DNA of 64,000 nt, from positions 1 through 64,000 of the forward strand of contig NZ_NJIH01000013.1 of the NCBI RefSeq assembly GCF_002209565.1. The letters are read 5' to 3'. Shown piece by piece: positions 35,450 to 48,281 of this stretch; the stretch's first letter is position 1, and each line of letters begins with the position of its first letter. The DNA comes from Candidimonas nitroreducens. GTDB lineage: Bacteria > Pseudomonadota > Gammaproteobacteria > Burkholderiales > Burkholderiaceae_B. The notes below the pieces were generated by a model. That model was not told the origin of the DNA. It saw only the letters and a list, made by a program, of their open reading frames with translations, and did no database searches. A program made the position numbers and the translations under genes.

Positions 35450-36754
35450 ATGGACTTGAAAATATTTGACCGGATGGAGTCGGAGGTACGTGGCTACGTC
35501 CGGTCGTTCCCGGTCGTTTTTGATCAGGCGCGGGGGTCTTTGCTGTTCGATGAAGCGGGCAAGCAATACATCGATTTCTTCAGCGGCGCAGGCACCCTGA
35601 ATTATGGACACAACAACCCGGTACTCAAGCGCCGGCTGCTCGACTACCTGGGCACCGACGGCGTGGTGCACGGGCTGGACATGGCCACCAGCGCCAAGAA
35701 ATATTTTCTGGAAACTTTCGAGCGCGTGCTGCTCAAGCCGCGCGGCTGGAAATACACACTGCAGTTCACTGGCCCGACCGGCACCAATGCGGTCGAGGCG
35801 GCGCTGAAGCTGGCGCGCCAGGTCAAGGGGCGGCAGAACATCATCTCGTTCACCCATGGCTTTCATGGCGTCAGCGCCGGCTCGCTGGCGGCCACGGCCA
35901 ACTCCAAGTTTCGCCAGGCCGCGGGCATGGCGCTGGGCAACACCACTTTCGTGCCCTATGACGGCTATATGGGGCCCGACGTCGATACCGCGGCCTATCT
36001 CGAACGCCTGCTGGACGACCCCAGCAGCGGCCTGGATCGGCCGGCCGCGGTCATCGTCGAAACCGTGCAGGGCGAGGGTGGGGTGAATGTCGCCACCTGG
36101 CGCTGGCTGCGCCAGCTCGAGACGCTGTGCCGGCGCCACGACATGCTGTTGATCGTCGACGACATCCAGGTGGGCTGCGGCCGCACCGGCAGTTTCTTCA
36201 GCTTCGAGCAGGCCGGCATCCAGCCGGACATCGTGACACTGTCCAAGTCCTTGTCGGGCTTCGGCCTGCCCATGTCGCTGGTGATGTTCAAACCCGAACT
36301 GGACATCTGGAAGCCGGGTGCGCACAGCGGCACCTTCCGCGGCAACAACCTGGCCTTCGTCACTGCCGCACAGGCCCTGGACAGCTACTGGACCAGCGAT
36401 GCCTTCGCCACCGAAACGCGGCGCAAGGAAGAGCTGGTGCGCAACTGGCTGGAGAACCTGGCCTACAGCTATCCGGCGGCAGGCCTGAGCGTGCGCGGCC
36501 GCGGCCTGATACAGGGCCTGGTCACGCCAGCCGAAGGCGGCCTGGCCAATCGCATCGCCGCCAAGGCCTTCGAATACGGCGTGGTGATCGAAACCTCGGG
36601 CGCACACGACGAAGTGCTGAAAGTGCTGCCGGCGCTGACCATCGAAGACCAGCTGCTGGAACGCGGGCTGGAAGTGCTGGAGCGCAGCACCGCGGAAATC
36701 CTGGGCAGCCAGGGCAATGGCAAGGTACTCAAATTCGGAGGACAGCGGCGATGA
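35450..36754 (+). CDS. ectB: Diaminobutyrate-2-oxoglutarate transaminase
   Basis: EctB transaminates aspartate-beta-semialdehyde to L-2,4-diaminobutyrate using glutamate, the entry step to ectoine. The 434-residue class III aminotransferase has FSGAGTLNYGHNNP, TGPTGTNAVEAALKLAR, the PLP-contact Asp in LLIVDDIQVGCGRTG and the Schiff-base lysine in VTLSKSLSGFGLPM. GGGAG precedes ATG 35450 by 7-9 bases. The stop overlaps ectC by ATGA. Confidence 0.96.
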   Translation: MDLKIFDRMESEVRGYVRSFPVVFDQARGSLLFDEAGKQYIDFFSGAGTLNYGHNNPVLKRRLLDYLGTDGVVHGLDMATSAKKYFLETFERVLLKPRGWKYTLQFTGPTGTNAVEAALKLARQVKGRQNIISFTHGFHGVSAGSLAATANSKFRQAAGMALGNTTFVPYDGYMGPDVDTAAYLERLLDDPSSGLDRPAAVIVETVQGEGGVNVATWRWLRQLETLCRRHDMLLIVDDIQVGCGRTGSFFSFEQAGIQPDIVTLSKSLSGFGLPMSLVMFKPELDIWKPGAHSGTFRGNNLAFVTAAQALDSYWTSDAFATETRRKEELVRNWLENLAYSYPAAGLSVRGRGLIQGLVTPAEGGLANRIAAKAFEYGVVIETSGAHDEVLKVLPALTIEDQLLERGLEVLERSTAEILGSQGNGKVLKFGGQRR

Positions 36755-37146
36755 TCGTCAGGAATGTGAAAGATGTGATCGGCACCGATCTGGAGGTCAA
36801 GACCGACACCTGGCTGAGCCGGCGGGTCTTGCTGAAAAAGGACGGCATGGGATTCTCGTTTCACGAGACCGTGATCTTCCCGGGCAGCGAGACCCATATC
36901 CATTACCAGCATCACCTGGAGGCGGTCTGGTGCATAGAGGGCGACGGCGAGGTCGAGACCATTGCCGACGGCAAGAAATACGCGCTCGGCCCCGGGGTGG
37001 TCTATGCCCTGGACGAACACGACGAGCACTGGCTGCGCGGCGGCAAAGAGCCGCTGCGCGTGATCTGCGTCTTCAACCCGCCGCTTACGGGGCTGGAGGT
37101 GCATGACGAAAAAGGAGTGTATCCCGCCATGCCCGATGCGGCTTGA
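36751..37146 (+). CDS. ectC: L-ectoine synthase
   Basis: EctC cyclises N-gamma-acetyl-DABA to ectoine. The 131-residue cupin protein shows FSFHETVIFPGSETHIHYQH, HHLEAVWCIEGDGEVET, LGPGVVYALDEHDEHWLR and VICVFNPPLTG. This includes the Glu, Tyr and His metal/substrate positions of the family. It overlaps the ectB stop and is followed by ectD after 14 bases. Confidence 0.97.
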   Translation: MIVRNVKDVIGTDLEVKTDTWLSRRVLLKKDGMGFSFHETVIFPGSETHIHYQHHLEAVWCIEGDGEVETIADGKKYALGPGVVYALDEHDEHWLRGGKEPLRVICVFNPPLTGLEVHDEKGVYPAMPDAA

Positions 37147-37160
37147 GCAGTGCGGGATGC

Positions 37161-38096
37161 ATGATGGTGACGACAATGACTGATTTATACGATTCGCGCA
37201 CGGATCGCGGCACCGCGATCATCGCGCGCCAGGATCCGGTGGTGTACGCCGGTGGCGCCTATGCCCAGGCGCTGTCGGCCGAGCAGCTGGCGTCCTACGA
37301 AAGCGACGGGTTTTTGTTGATCGAAGACCTGTTTTCGGCCGAAGAGGTGCAGGCGCTGCTGGACGAGATCCGGCGCATGGGCAAAGACCCCGCCATCCTG
37401 GGCGGGGAAGAGTCCATCACCGAGCCCGGCAGCGACGCGCTGCGCTCGGTGTTCCGGGTGCACGAGCTGAGTCAGCTGCTGAACAAGCTGGCGCGCGACC
37501 CGCGCCTGATCCACGTGGCGCGCCAGATACTGGGCTCGGAAGTCTATATCCACCAGTCGCGCGCCAATATGAAGCCGGGCTTCAAGGGCAAGGAATTCTA
37601 TTGGCATTCGGATTTCGAGACCTGGCACGTGGAAGACGGCATGCCCGCCATGCGGGCGCTGAGCTGCTCGCTGCTGCTGACCGAAAACAACGCCTGCAAC
37701 GGGCCGCTGATGGTGGTGCCGGGCTCGCACCGGCATTTCATCTCGTGCCAGGGCAAGACGCCGGAAAACCACTATCGCAGCTCGCTCAAGAAGCAGGAAT
37801 ATGGCGTGCCCGATCCGGTCAGCCTGCAGTTGCTGGCCGAGCAGGGCGGCGTGCGCGCCATGACCGGCGGTGCGGGCTCGGTGGTGTTCTTCGACTGCAA
37901 TACCATGCACGGCTCCAACGGCAATATTTCGCCCTGGCCGCGGGCCAATGTGTTCATGGTCTACAACAGTGTTGAAAACCGCCTGAGCCCGCCCAAGTAC
38001 GGCCTGGCGCCGCGCCCGGAACACATCGCCGCGCGCCGCGGCAACGCCGCGCTGGCGCCGCTGGACGCCCCGGCGGCTGTGGCCGCGGGCGACTGA
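37161..38096 (+). CDS. ectD: Ectoine 5-hydroxylase
   Basis: EctD is a non-haem Fe(II)/2-oxoglutarate dioxygenase that makes 5-hydroxyectoine. The 311-residue product carries the EctD signature around [17 protein letters not shown] with the HxD pair of the iron-binding triad. The third histidine is in [10 protein letters not shown], and the 2-oxoglutarate-binding Arg region ([12 protein letters not shown]) follows. ATG 37161 follows a GCGGGA; ATG 37176 (MTDLYDS) is an equally reasonable start. The operon ends in a hairpin cluster and terminator. Confidence 0.95.
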   Translation: MMVTTMTDLYDSRTDRGTAIIARQDPVVYAGGAYAQALSAEQLASYESDGFLLIEDLFSAEEVQALLDEIRRMGKDPAILGGEESITEPGSDALRSVFRVHELSQLLNKLARDPRLIHVARQILGSEVYIHQSRANMKPGFKGKEFYWHSDFETWHVEDGMPAMRALSCSLLLTENNACNGPLMVVPGSHRHFISCQGKTPENHYRSSLKKQEYGVPDPVSLQLLAEQGGVRAMTGGAGSVVFFDCNTMHGSNGNISPWPRANVFMVYNSVENRLSPPKYGLAPRPEHIAARRGNAALAPLDAPAAVAAGD

Positions 38097-38108
38097 GCGC
38101 TGGCGGGT

Positions 38109-38167
38109 GCGGGGCAGCCCCGCGCCTGTTGGCGTGGCGGCCGGTCGGCCGGCGCGGCCGCCACGCC
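38109..38167. repeat. Two inverted repeats after ectD
   Basis: GCGGGGC-A-GCCCCGC (38109-38123) is a 15-bp palindrome, and GGCGTGGCGGCC (38131-38142) pairs perfectly with 38156-38167 around a 13-nt loop. Neither has a T-run. They lie just upstream of the true terminator and may protect the 3' end of the transcript. Confidence 0.65.
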
Positions 38168-38177
38168 ATTGCAATGC

Positions 38178-38213
38178 AGGGCCTGACCCCATCAGGGGCC
38201 GGGCCCTTTTTTT
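38178..38213 (+). terminator. Intrinsic terminator of the ect operon
   Basis: GGGCC (38179-38183) pairs with GGCCC (38202-38206) and CCCC with GGGG inside, then TTTTTTT (38207-38213). It lies between the convergent ectD and ehuA genes. Confidence 0.75.
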
Positions 38214-38273
38214 CTTCCGTACGATATGGCGGGGCGGGTATGTACGCCGCCGGCGCGGCGTCCGCGCGGCGCT

Positions 38274-39067
<794 letters not shown>

Positions 39068-39071
<4 letters not shown>

Positions 39072-39760
39072 CGCAGCGGCAATCCTTGTTTGGGCAGCCG
39101 GGTGTCGAGATAGCGCACGCCGGCCGAGGCCACGATGGTCAGCAGCAGGTACAGGCCGCCCACCATGGACAGGGGAATCAGGTAATTGAAAGTACGGTCG
39201 CCGATGATCTTGGCGACGTTCAGCACCTCGAGCACCGAGACCACCGACAGCACCGGCACGTCTTTCATGATGGACACCAGGTAATTGCCCAGCGCCGGGA
39301 TGATGCGCGGTATGGCCTGCGGCAGCACGATCACGCAGAAAATGCGCGCCGGCGACAGATCCAGCGCGCGCGCGGCCTCGATCTGGCCGCGCAGCACCGA
39401 TTCCAGTCCCGCCCGGTATACCTCGGCGGTGTAGGCGCTGTACTGCACGCCCAGCGCCAGCGCGCCGGTGAGGAAGGCCGGCAGCACCAGGCCATAGTCG
39501 GGCAGCACGTAGTACAGGAAGAACAGCTGCACCAGCAGCGGCGTGTCGCGGATGAATTCGGCCAGCAGGCGCGCTGGCCACGACACCACGCGCAGCCGGC
39601 TGGATTTCAGCGCCGCCAGGGCCAGGCCCAGCGCCAGCGCGATGACGAAGCCGACGATGCTGGCCTCGATGGTGACCAGCAGCCCGCGCAGCAGTATGGG
39701 CAGTATCGATGCGGCAAAGGCCCCGTTGCTGCTGGTGTCCCAGTGTATGCCGAATAGCAT
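39068..39760 (-). CDS. ehuD: ABC transporter permease, EhuD-like
   Basis: The 230-residue inner-membrane protein has about five helices and the HisMQ-type permease signature (EAARALDLSPARIFCVIVLP, the EAA loop contacting the ATPase). It begins MLFGIHWDTSSNGAF. It works with EhuC, EhuB and EhuA for import of ectoines or polar amino acids. It starts 56 bases after the ehuC stop. Confidence 0.82.
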
Positions 39761-39816
39761 GTCAGCCCCGCCCCGCAGTGGGCAGTGCGGCCGATGGGCG
39801 TTGAAGTCCTTGCATG

Positions 39817-40491
39817 TCAGTTCCTCGCGACGGCGCGCCAGCGTCCCACGGAACGCTCCAGCGTCTTCATGATCGCCATCAGCACCAGCGCCATGCCGAA
39901 GTACATGAACAGCAGCAGGGTGTAGACGGTGGTGCTGTCTTGTGTGAAGTTGCGGATCTGCTCGGCGCGGAAGGCCAGGTCGCCCAGGCTGATCAGCGAC
40001 ACCAGGGCGGTGTCCTTCAGGTTCTGCACCGCCAGGTTGCAGAAGCTCGGCATCATCTCGGGGATGGCCTGGGGCAGGGCGATGCGCCACATGATCTGGC
40101 GTGGCGTGAAGTCCAGCGCCTTGGCCGCCTCGTATTGCGGGCGCGGCACGGCCTGGATCGCGCCGCGCACCACCTCGGCGCCGTACGAACCTATGTTCAG
40201 TCCCAGGGCCAGCACGCCGGCCGTCACCGGCGGCATGCGCAGATCCACGCCGATCGCCTGGCCGAACACGGGCAGGGCGAAATACAGCCAGAACAGCTGC
40301 ACCAGCAGCGAGGTGCCGCGGAACACTTCGATGATGGCGATGCTGGGCAGGCGCAGCAGGCGCACGTGCGACAGCCTGCCCACGCCCAGCGCGAACGCAA
40401 CCACGGCGCCCAGCAGCGTGGACATCACGGTCAGCTGCACGGTGACCCAGGCGCCTTGCAGCAGTGGGGTGCTATAGCTTAGCCATTGCAT
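39817..40491 (-). CDS. ehuC: ABC transporter permease, EhuC-like
   Basis: The 224-residue protein is the second HisMQ-type permease with about five helices. The EAA loop reads YEAAKALDFTPRQIMWRIALPQ, and FRGTSLLVQLFWLYFALP is typical of the family. It is 77 bases downstream of ehuB on the same strand. Confidence 0.82.
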   Translation of the reverse strand: MQWLSYSTPLLQGAWVTVQLTVMSTLLGAVVAFALGVGRLSHVRLLRLPSIAIIEVFRGTSLLVQLFWLYFALPVFGQAIGVDLRMPPVTAGVLALGLNIGSYGAEVVRGAIQAVPRPQYEAAKALDFTPRQIMWRIALPQAIPEMMPSFCNLAVQNLKDTALVSLISLGDLAFRAEQIRNFTQDSTTVYTLLLFMYFGMALVLMAIMKTLERSVGRWRAVARN

Positions 40492-40568
40492 GGTGGCTCA
40501 CTTGTACGGGCTTGGTACGAGGCCCTGTGCCTGTGCCCGGGGCCGGCATTCGCGCGCCGCAAGCCGCG

Positions 40569-41435
40569 TCAGCCCTTGCAGAGCTGCGCGGTGGTCTTGG
40601 CGAGGGACTGCTTGTCGTCGTTGGCCGAGAAGCCGTAGCGGGTCATGATCTTGCGCCACCCGTCGGTCTTCTTGAATTTCGCCAGCTGGGCGTTGACGGC
40701 GTCGCGCAGGTCGGTGGAGTTCTGCGCGAACGCGAAGCCGCCCCAACTGCGCGCGGGCGTGCCTTTGATGACCGGGTCGGTGAAGGGCTTGGCGGCCTGC
40801 ACCTTCTTGCTCTTGCCGGCGAGCTGGGCCACGGTCAGGCCGGTGGCCGCGTAGGCGTCGGCGCGCCCGGTGGACACGGTGGAGATCGCATCCGCGTTAT
40901 TCGAGATGGTGACGATGCGCGTGTCGGGGATGCCCAGCGCATGCATCATCTCGAGCTGGTCGGCGCCGGCCATGATGGCCACCTTGCCCTTGGACTTGGC
41001 AAAGGCTTCGTACGAATGCAGCTTCTTGGGGTTGCCCTTGGCCACCAGCAGGCCCTCGCCGTACGAGCTGTTGGGCTCGGAGAACAGTACCTGCTGGCAG
41101 CGCTGCGGCAGGATGGCCATTTCGGCGGCCACCATGTCGTAGCGGCCGGCCTTCAAGCCGGGAATCAGCGAGCCGAAGCTGGCCGTGACCCAGTCGATTT
41201 TCTTGACGCCGAGCTGCTTCATGATCTGCGCGGCGACATCGGGGCCGGCGCCGCGGGCGTGGCCGCTCATATCTATATAGCCGTAGGGAATTTCATTGGC
41301 CACGGCGATGCGCACATGGCCGCTTTGCTTGATCTGGGCCAGGGTGGCGGCCTGTGCCGTGGCGCCGGTGGCCAGCAGTAGCGCAGCCGCGGCCAGCAGG
41401 GATCGCGAGATGATGGGGTGGGATGTCTGTTTCAT
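40569..41435 (-). CDS. ehuB: Periplasmic ectoine/hydroxyectoine-binding protein, EhuB-like
   Basis: The 288-residue protein has a signal peptide (about 1-30, ending TAQA) and the family 3 solute-binding fold. IAVANEIPYGYIDMSGHARG near the N-terminus matches EhuB, where a Phe/Tyr and Glu here bind ectoine. Further blocks are MAAEMAILPQRCQQVLFSEP and GRADAYAATGLTVAQL. It would deliver ectoines to EhuCDA. GAGGA precedes ATG 41435. The ehuBCDA operon runs toward ectRABCD, so synthesis and uptake face each other. Confidence 0.85.
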   Translation of the reverse strand: MKQTSHPIISRSLLAAAALLLATGATAQAATLAQIKQSGHVRIAVANEIPYGYIDMSGHARGAGPDVAAQIMKQLGVKKIDWVTASFGSLIPGLKAGRYDMVAAEMAILPQRCQQVLFSEPNSSYGEGLLVAKGNPKKLHSYEAFAKSKGKVAIMAGADQLEMMHALGIPDTRIVTISNNADAISTVSTGRADAYAATGLTVAQLAGKSKKVQAAKPFTDPVIKGTPARSWGGFAFAQNSTDLRDAVNAQLAKFKKTDGWRKIMTRYGFSANDDKQSLAKTTAQLCKG

Positions 41436-41821
41436 GGCTATGTCCTCGAGGGTGGCCGGGCGCGCTTTTTTGGAAAAAGCCGTACCGTCAATGCCATTTC
41501 GCAATGAATGATATTTAGGCAAATGGTACATCATAAAATCATTTCAACTCAAATTAATTGCTTAAAATTGCTCCAGGCCGGCCGGGCAGGAGGCCGGTCT
41601 TGAAATGGCCTTGAGCTCAGTTCGTGGGGGCGAAATCGATCCGCTATGGCGATACGGCGACCGAGGCGCGACGCCGCCCGGCGGGGAGGGCGCGGCCTGC
41701 GGGCCTTGGCGCGTGCCGAATGCCTGGGCGGCCTGGATTCGGCGCTTTCCAGTTTCCGGTAAAATACCCCGTTTATCGTTTGTTCACACTACATCACAAT
41801 CTTTACTTGGATAGGTCTCTA
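41436..41821. other. Divergent promoter region between ehuB and tig
   Basis: This 386-bp gap contains an AT-rich patch (41505-41575) that should hold the ehuB promoter. On the tig side a -10 like TAAAAT (41760-41765) has a weak -35 TTCGGC (41738-41743). Frames within it have no recognisable product. Confidence 0.5.
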
Positions 41822-43132
41822 ATGCAGCCTGAGGTTGAAATTCTGTCCGGCCTGGAGCGCCGCGTCGATCTGGTGGTTTCCGTCGCCGATGTCGAAAAAC
41901 AAGTCCAGGCGCAACTCAAGCGCGTCGCCCGCAGCGCCAAGGTGCAGGGCTTTCGGCCCGGCAAGGCGCCGCTGTCGATCATCGAACGCAGCCACGGCCC
42001 CGGCATCCGCTACGACGTGATCAACAGCGAAGTGGGCCGCAGCCTCGAGAAGGTCGTGGAAGAGGCCAAGCTGCGCGTGGCCGGCGTGCCCAATCTGGAA
42101 CCCAAGACCGAAGGCGTGCCCGAAGGCACGATGGCGTTCTCGGCCACCTTCGAGGTCTATCCCGAAGTCAGCGTGCCCGATCTGGCCGGCCTGCAGGTCA
42201 AGCGCGCCCATACTGAAGTGGGCGACGCCCAGATCCAGCACACCGTCGACATTCTGCGCAAGCAGCGCGCCACCTACGAGGCGCGCGAAGGCCGCGCCGC
42301 GCAGGACGAAGACCGCGTCACGCTCGATTTCATCGGCACCCTCGACGGCACTCCCTTCGAAGGCGGCTCCGCCGAGAAATTCCCCTTCGTCCTGGGCCAG
42401 GGCCGCATGCTGCCGGAATTCGAGACGGCGGTGCGCGGCATGAAGGCCGGCGAGCAGAAAACCTTCCCGCTGACCTTCCCGGAAAACTACGCCGGCAAGG
42501 AAGTGGCCGGCAAGACGGCTGAATTCGCCATCACGGTAACTGAAGTCGCCGAACCCATACTGCCCGAGGTCGACGCGGAATTCGCCAAGTCCCTGGGCCA
42601 GGCCGAAGGCGATGTCGAAAAACTGCTGGCCGACGTGCGCAGCAACATCCAGCGCGAGGTCAAGTCGCGCACCCAGGCGCGCACCAAGGCCAGCGTCATG
42701 GACGCCCTGGCGGCCGCCTGCAGCTTCGACGTTCCCAAGGCCCTGGTCGACAACGACATCGAAAGCCGCACCGCGGCGGCGCGCGAAGAGCTCAAGCAGC
42801 GCGGCGTGCCCAATGCCGAGTCGGTGCCGATTCCTCCCGACACTTTCAAGGCCGATTCCGAGCGCCGCGTGCGCCTGGGGCTGCTGGTGTCCGAGCTGGT
42901 CAAGAGCGCCGACCTGCAAGCCAAGCCGGAACAGGTGCGCGCCCGCATCGAAGAGTTCGCCCAGAACTACGAGCAGCCCGCTCAGGTCGTGGCATACTAT
43001 CTGTCGGATCGCCAGCGCCGCGCCGAGATCGAGGCCCTGGTGCTCGAAGACAACGTGGTCGATCACGTGCTGTCCAAGGCCCAGGTCACTGACGAGACCG
43101 TACCCTTCGACGAACTCATGGGGACTGCATAA
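41822..43132 (+). CDS. tig: Trigger factor
   Basis: Trigger factor is the ribosome-bound chaperone and prolyl isomerase. The 436-residue product has the ribosome-binding domain with the signature KVQGFRPGKAPLSIIE, the FKBP domain (about 150-245; DRVTLDFIGTLDGTPFEGG, VLGQGRMLPEFE) and the C-terminal helical arms. The stop is immediately followed by the ATG of clpP. The order tig-clpP-clpX-lon is conserved in proteobacteria. Confidence 0.97.
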   Translation: MQPEVEILSGLERRVDLVVSVADVEKQVQAQLKRVARSAKVQGFRPGKAPLSIIERSHGPGIRYDVINSEVGRSLEKVVEEAKLRVAGVPNLEPKTEGVPEGTMAFSATFEVYPEVSVPDLAGLQVKRAHTEVGDAQIQHTVDILRKQRATYEAREGRAAQDEDRVTLDFIGTLDGTPFEGGSAEKFPFVLGQGRMLPEFETAVRGMKAGEQKTFPLTFPENYAGKEVAGKTAEFAITVTEVAEPILPEVDAEFAKSLGQAEGDVEKLLADVRSNIQREVKSRTQARTKASVMDALAAACSFDVPKALVDNDIESRTAAAREELKQRGVPNAESVPIPPDTFKADSERRVRLGLLVSELVKSADLQAKPEQVRARIEEFAQNYEQPAQVVAYYLSDRQRRAEIEALVLEDNVVDHVLSKAQVTDETVPFDELMGTA

Positions 43133-43789
43133 ATGCAGCGTTTCACCGATTTTTACGCAGCCATGCACGGCGATGCTTCCGTCGTGCCCACGGGCCTGGG
43201 CTATGTGCCCATCGTGATCGAGCAGTCCGGGCGCGGCGAGCGTTCGTACGACATCTATTCCCGGCTGCTGCGTGAAAGGGTGGTGTTTTTCGTTGGCCCC
43301 GTCAACGACCATTCGGCCAACCTGGTGGTGGCGCAGCTGTTGTTCCTGGAATCGGAAAACCCCGACAAGGACATCTCCCTGTATATCAATTCGCCGGGCG
43401 GCTCGGTCTATGCCGGCCTGGCGGTGTACGACACCATGCAGTTCGTCAAGCCCGACGTCTCTACGCTGTGCACCGGCATCGCCGCCAGCATGGGGGCGTT
43501 CCTGCTGGCCGCGGGCGCCAAGGGCAAGCGCTACACGCTGCCCAATTCGCGCATCATGATCCACCAGCCCTCGGGCGGCGCCCAGGGGCAGGCCTCCGAC
43601 ATCCAGATCCAGGCGCGCGAGATCATCAGCCTGCGCGCGCGCCTGAACGGCATCCTGGCCAAGCATACCGGTCAGCCCATAGAGCGCATCGAAGTCGACA
43701 CCGAGCGTGACAATTTCATGTCGGCCGAAGATGCGGTATCGTATGGCTTGGTGGACAAGGTTCTGGCCTCGCGCGTCGACGAGGCGTGA
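43133..43789 (+). CDS. clpP: ATP-dependent Clp protease proteolytic subunit
   Basis: ClpP forms a tetradecameric serine protease with ClpX or ClpA. The 218-residue product has the catalytic Ser in [11 protein letters not shown], His in MIHQPSGG and Asp in DTERDNFM. The start is directly adjacent to the tig stop. The short N-terminus ([14 protein letters not shown]) suggests propeptide processing as in other ClpP proteins. Confidence 0.97.
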   Translation: MQRFTDFYAAMHGDASVVPTGLGYVPIVIEQSGRGERSYDIYSRLLRERVVFFVGPVNDHSANLVVAQLLFLESENPDKDISLYINSPGGSVYAGLAVYDTMQFVKPDVSTLCTGIAASMGAFLLAAGAKGKRYTLPNSRIMIHQPSGGAQGQASDIQIQAREIISLRARLNGILAKHTGQPIERIEVDTERDNFMSAEDAVSYGLVDKVLASRVDEA

Positions 43790-43863
43790 CGATCAGCAGG
43801 CCGGCCTTGCCGTATGTGCGGGGCGGTGCCTGCATGGCCCACATAGATTGAGCTAAGAGTTTT

Positions 43864-45168
43864 ATGCCCGAGAAAAAAGGTTCGGCAGACGAAAAGGTAT
43901 TGCATTGTTCGTTTTGCAATAAAAGCCAGCACGAAGTCCGCAAGCTGATCGCGGGGCCGTCGGTGTTCATCTGCGACGAATGCATAGATCTGTGCAACGA
44001 CATCATCCTCGAGGAAACCCACGAGGCTGCCAGAGATGCCATACGCAACGAACTGCCCACGCCGCGCGAGATCAAGAGTTTTCTCGACGGCTATGTCATC
44101 GGCCAGGATCTGCCCAAGCGCAGTCTGGCCGTGGCGGTCTACAACCACTACAAGCGCATCCGCTACGGCGAGGTCAAGGGCGACGATGTCGAGCTCACCA
44201 AAAGCAACATCCTGCTCATAGGCCCCACCGGCTCGGGCAAGACGCTGCTTGCGCAGACGTTGGCGCGCATGCTCGACGTGCCCTTCGTCATGGCCGACGC
44301 CACCACGCTGACCGAGGCCGGCTACGTGGGCGAAGATGTCGAGAACATCATCCAGAAGCTGCTGCAGAACTGCAATTACGACGTCGACAAGGCGCAGCGC
44401 GCCATTGTCTACATCGACGAGATCGACAAGATCTCGCGCAAGTCCGACAACCCGTCCATTACCCGCGACGTGTCCGGTGAAGGCGTGCAGCAGGCGCTGC
44501 TCAAGCTCATCGAGGGCACCGTGGCCTCGGTGCCGCCGCAGGGCGGGCGCAAGCACCCCAATCAAGACTTCGTCCAGGTCGACACCACCAACATCCTGTT
44601 CATCGTCGGCGGCGCCTTCGACGGACTCGAGAAGGTCATCCGCGACCGCACCGAGAAATCCGGCATCGGTTTTTCGGCCTCGGTGCACGCCAAGTCGGAA
44701 AGCAGCGTGGGCGAACTGTTCACCGAGGTCGAGCCCGAAGACCTCATCAAATTCGGCCTGATCCCCGAGCTGGTCGGGCGCCTGCCCGTGGTGGCCACGC
44801 TGGAAGAGCTGCAGGAAGAAACCCTGATCCGCATCCTTACCGAGCCCAAGAACTCGCTCATCAAGCAGTTCCAGAAGCTGTTCGAGATGGAAGACGTCGA
44901 GCTCGACGTGCGGCCTCAGGCGCTGTCGGCCATTGCACGGCGCGCATTGAAGCGGCGCACCGGCGCGCGCGGCCTGCGCTCCATCGTCGAGCAGGCCCTG
45001 CTGGGCACCATGTACGAACTTCCCTCGCAGAAGAACGTCAAGCGCGTGGTGCTGGACGAGAACGCGGTCGAGGGCAAGGGTTCGCCCCTGCTCATCTTCG
45101 CCGACCAGGAAGCCAAGCCCTCCGAACCCAAGGCCGAACGGCCCAAGCTGAAGGATGCGGCGGCCTGA
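43864..45168 (+). CDS. clpX: ATP-dependent Clp protease ATP-binding subunit ClpX
   Basis: The 434-residue AAA+ unfoldase has the N-terminal C4 zinc domain (CSFCNKSQ...[10 protein letters not shown]), Walker A GPTGSGKT, Walker [11 protein letters not shown], sensor 1 and the IGF-loop that docks ClpP (about 265-270, KSGIGF). It delivers tagged substrates to ClpP. It is separated from clpP by 74 bases and followed by a hairpin-rich gap before lon. Confidence 0.97.
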   Translation: MPEKKGSADEKVLHCSFCNKSQHEVRKLIAGPSVFICDECIDLCNDIILEETHEAARDAIRNELPTPREIKSFLDGYVIGQDLPKRSLAVAVYNHYKRIRYGEVKGDDVELTKSNILLIGPTGSGKTLLAQTLARMLDVPFVMADATTLTEAGYVGEDVENIIQKLLQNCNYDVDKAQRAIVYIDEIDKISRKSDNPSITRDVSGEGVQQALLKLIEGTVASVPPQGGRKHPNQDFVQVDTTNILFIVGGAFDGLEKVIRDRTEKSGIGFSASVHAKSESSVGELFTEVEPEDLIKFGLIPELVGRLPVVATLEELQEETLIRILTEPKNSLIKQFQKLFEMEDVELDVRPQALSAIARRALKRRTGARGLRSIVEQALLGTMYELPSQKNVKRVVLDENAVEGKGSPLLIFADQEAKPSEPKAERPKLKDAAA

Positions 45169-45246
45169 ACGCGCCCGCCCGCAGCGCCCGCCAAAATCCT
45201 TGTCAAGGACGCCCCGTCCGGCATAGCCGGCGGGGTATGCGGCCCG

Positions 45247-45252
45247 TATAAT
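45247..45252 (+). promoter_or_regulatory. -10 hexamer of the lon promoter
   Basis: A perfect TATAAT lies 130 bp before the lon start, downstream of a CCCCG/CGGGG hairpin (about 45212-45235) that may end the clpX transcript. No clear -35 or heat-shock (sigma-32) pair is visible at the right distance. Confidence 0.4.
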
Positions 45253-45382
45253 GACCACGTGAAGTAAGCCCCAGGGCTTGATTATTTGGCTATCGTCCAT
45301 ACATACACCCCATGTGCTGTGACGCGAGCTGGGCTGCTGCCCGCCTTGCGCTTCTAATGCGGTGTTTTTAAAGGAATTTATT

Positions 45383-47848
<2,466 letters not shown>

Positions 47849-47867
47849 GACCGGCTCGGTCGAATCG

Positions 47868-47906
47868 GCGGCTCTTGAACTGTTGTTCTCGAGCCGCTGT
47901 TTTTTT
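47868..47906 (+). terminator. Intrinsic terminator of lon
   Basis: GCGGCTC (47868-47874) pairs with GAGCCGC (47891-47897); inside, GAAC and GTTC pair as well. It is followed by TTTTTTT (47900-47906). Confidence 0.8.
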
Positions 47907-47941
47907 GTGGGTTGTGGTGCTTGGGGTGTTGTTCTTTAGCC

Positions 47942-48170
47942 GCGCCGGCGGCGGCACGGGCGGTTCGGCTAAGTTCGCCCGGCCCCGGCTGCGCCGGGGC
48001 TACCCACGGCCTGCTGCCGTTTTGGGGCGGTCAGCAAACTCGGGCGGCTGCCAGTCCCCCGGACTGGCAGCAAGCGTCGCCCTCAAACAGTGCTTCCCTC
48101 GCATCCCCAAAACGCCAGCATGCCGCGGCGGGCTCACAAATCGCCGTCCCACCCGTGCCGCCGCCGGCGC
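47942..48170. repeat. Nested inverted-repeat element between lon and valS
   Basis: Perfect 19-bp terminal inverted repeats (47942-47960 and 48152-48170) enclose a 16-bp inverted repeat matching at 15 positions (48012-48027 and 48105-48120). That repeat encloses a perfect 10-bp stem with loop CCC (48048-48070). A side hairpin CCCCGGC-TGC-GCCGGGG lies at 47983-47999. The whole 229 bp can fold into one long branched hairpin. Frames through it encode only low-complexity or Cys/Arg/Pro-rich peptides. Similar segments are, from memory, frequent intergenic repeats in related genomes. The 6-bp GGTGTT occurs on both sides (47925 and 48181) but may be chance. A palindromic mobile element (MITE/REP-like) or a structured RNA are both possible. 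Confidence 0.75.
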
Positions 48171-48232
48171 TCACGGTTGAGGTGTTTGGGAGGCTGTCGG
48201 TGGCGGGCTGTGTGGTTTGCCGGTGTGCGAAC

Positions 48233-48255
48233 GGGCGCTACCGTAGGTAGCGCCC
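48233..48255 (-). repeat. Perfect hairpin downstream of valS
   Basis: GGGCGCTACC (48233-48242) and GGTAGCGCCC (48246-48255) pair over the loop GTA. It lies 27 bp past the valS stop; no T-run follows on the minus strand, so it may be a non-canonical terminator or 3'-end stabiliser. Confidence 0.6.
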
Positions 48256-48281
48256 TGGGGCGCGTGTGGCGGCGCGGCGGA

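Noticed and set aside
41605-41814. A 69-codon frame upstream of tig
   Set aside because: It lies in the tig leader, overlaps the -10 candidate and has no recognisable product.
47875-48250. Open frames of about 65-110 codons through the lon-valS gap
   Set aside because: They translate the nested inverted-repeat element; composition and lack of ribosome sites argue against genes.
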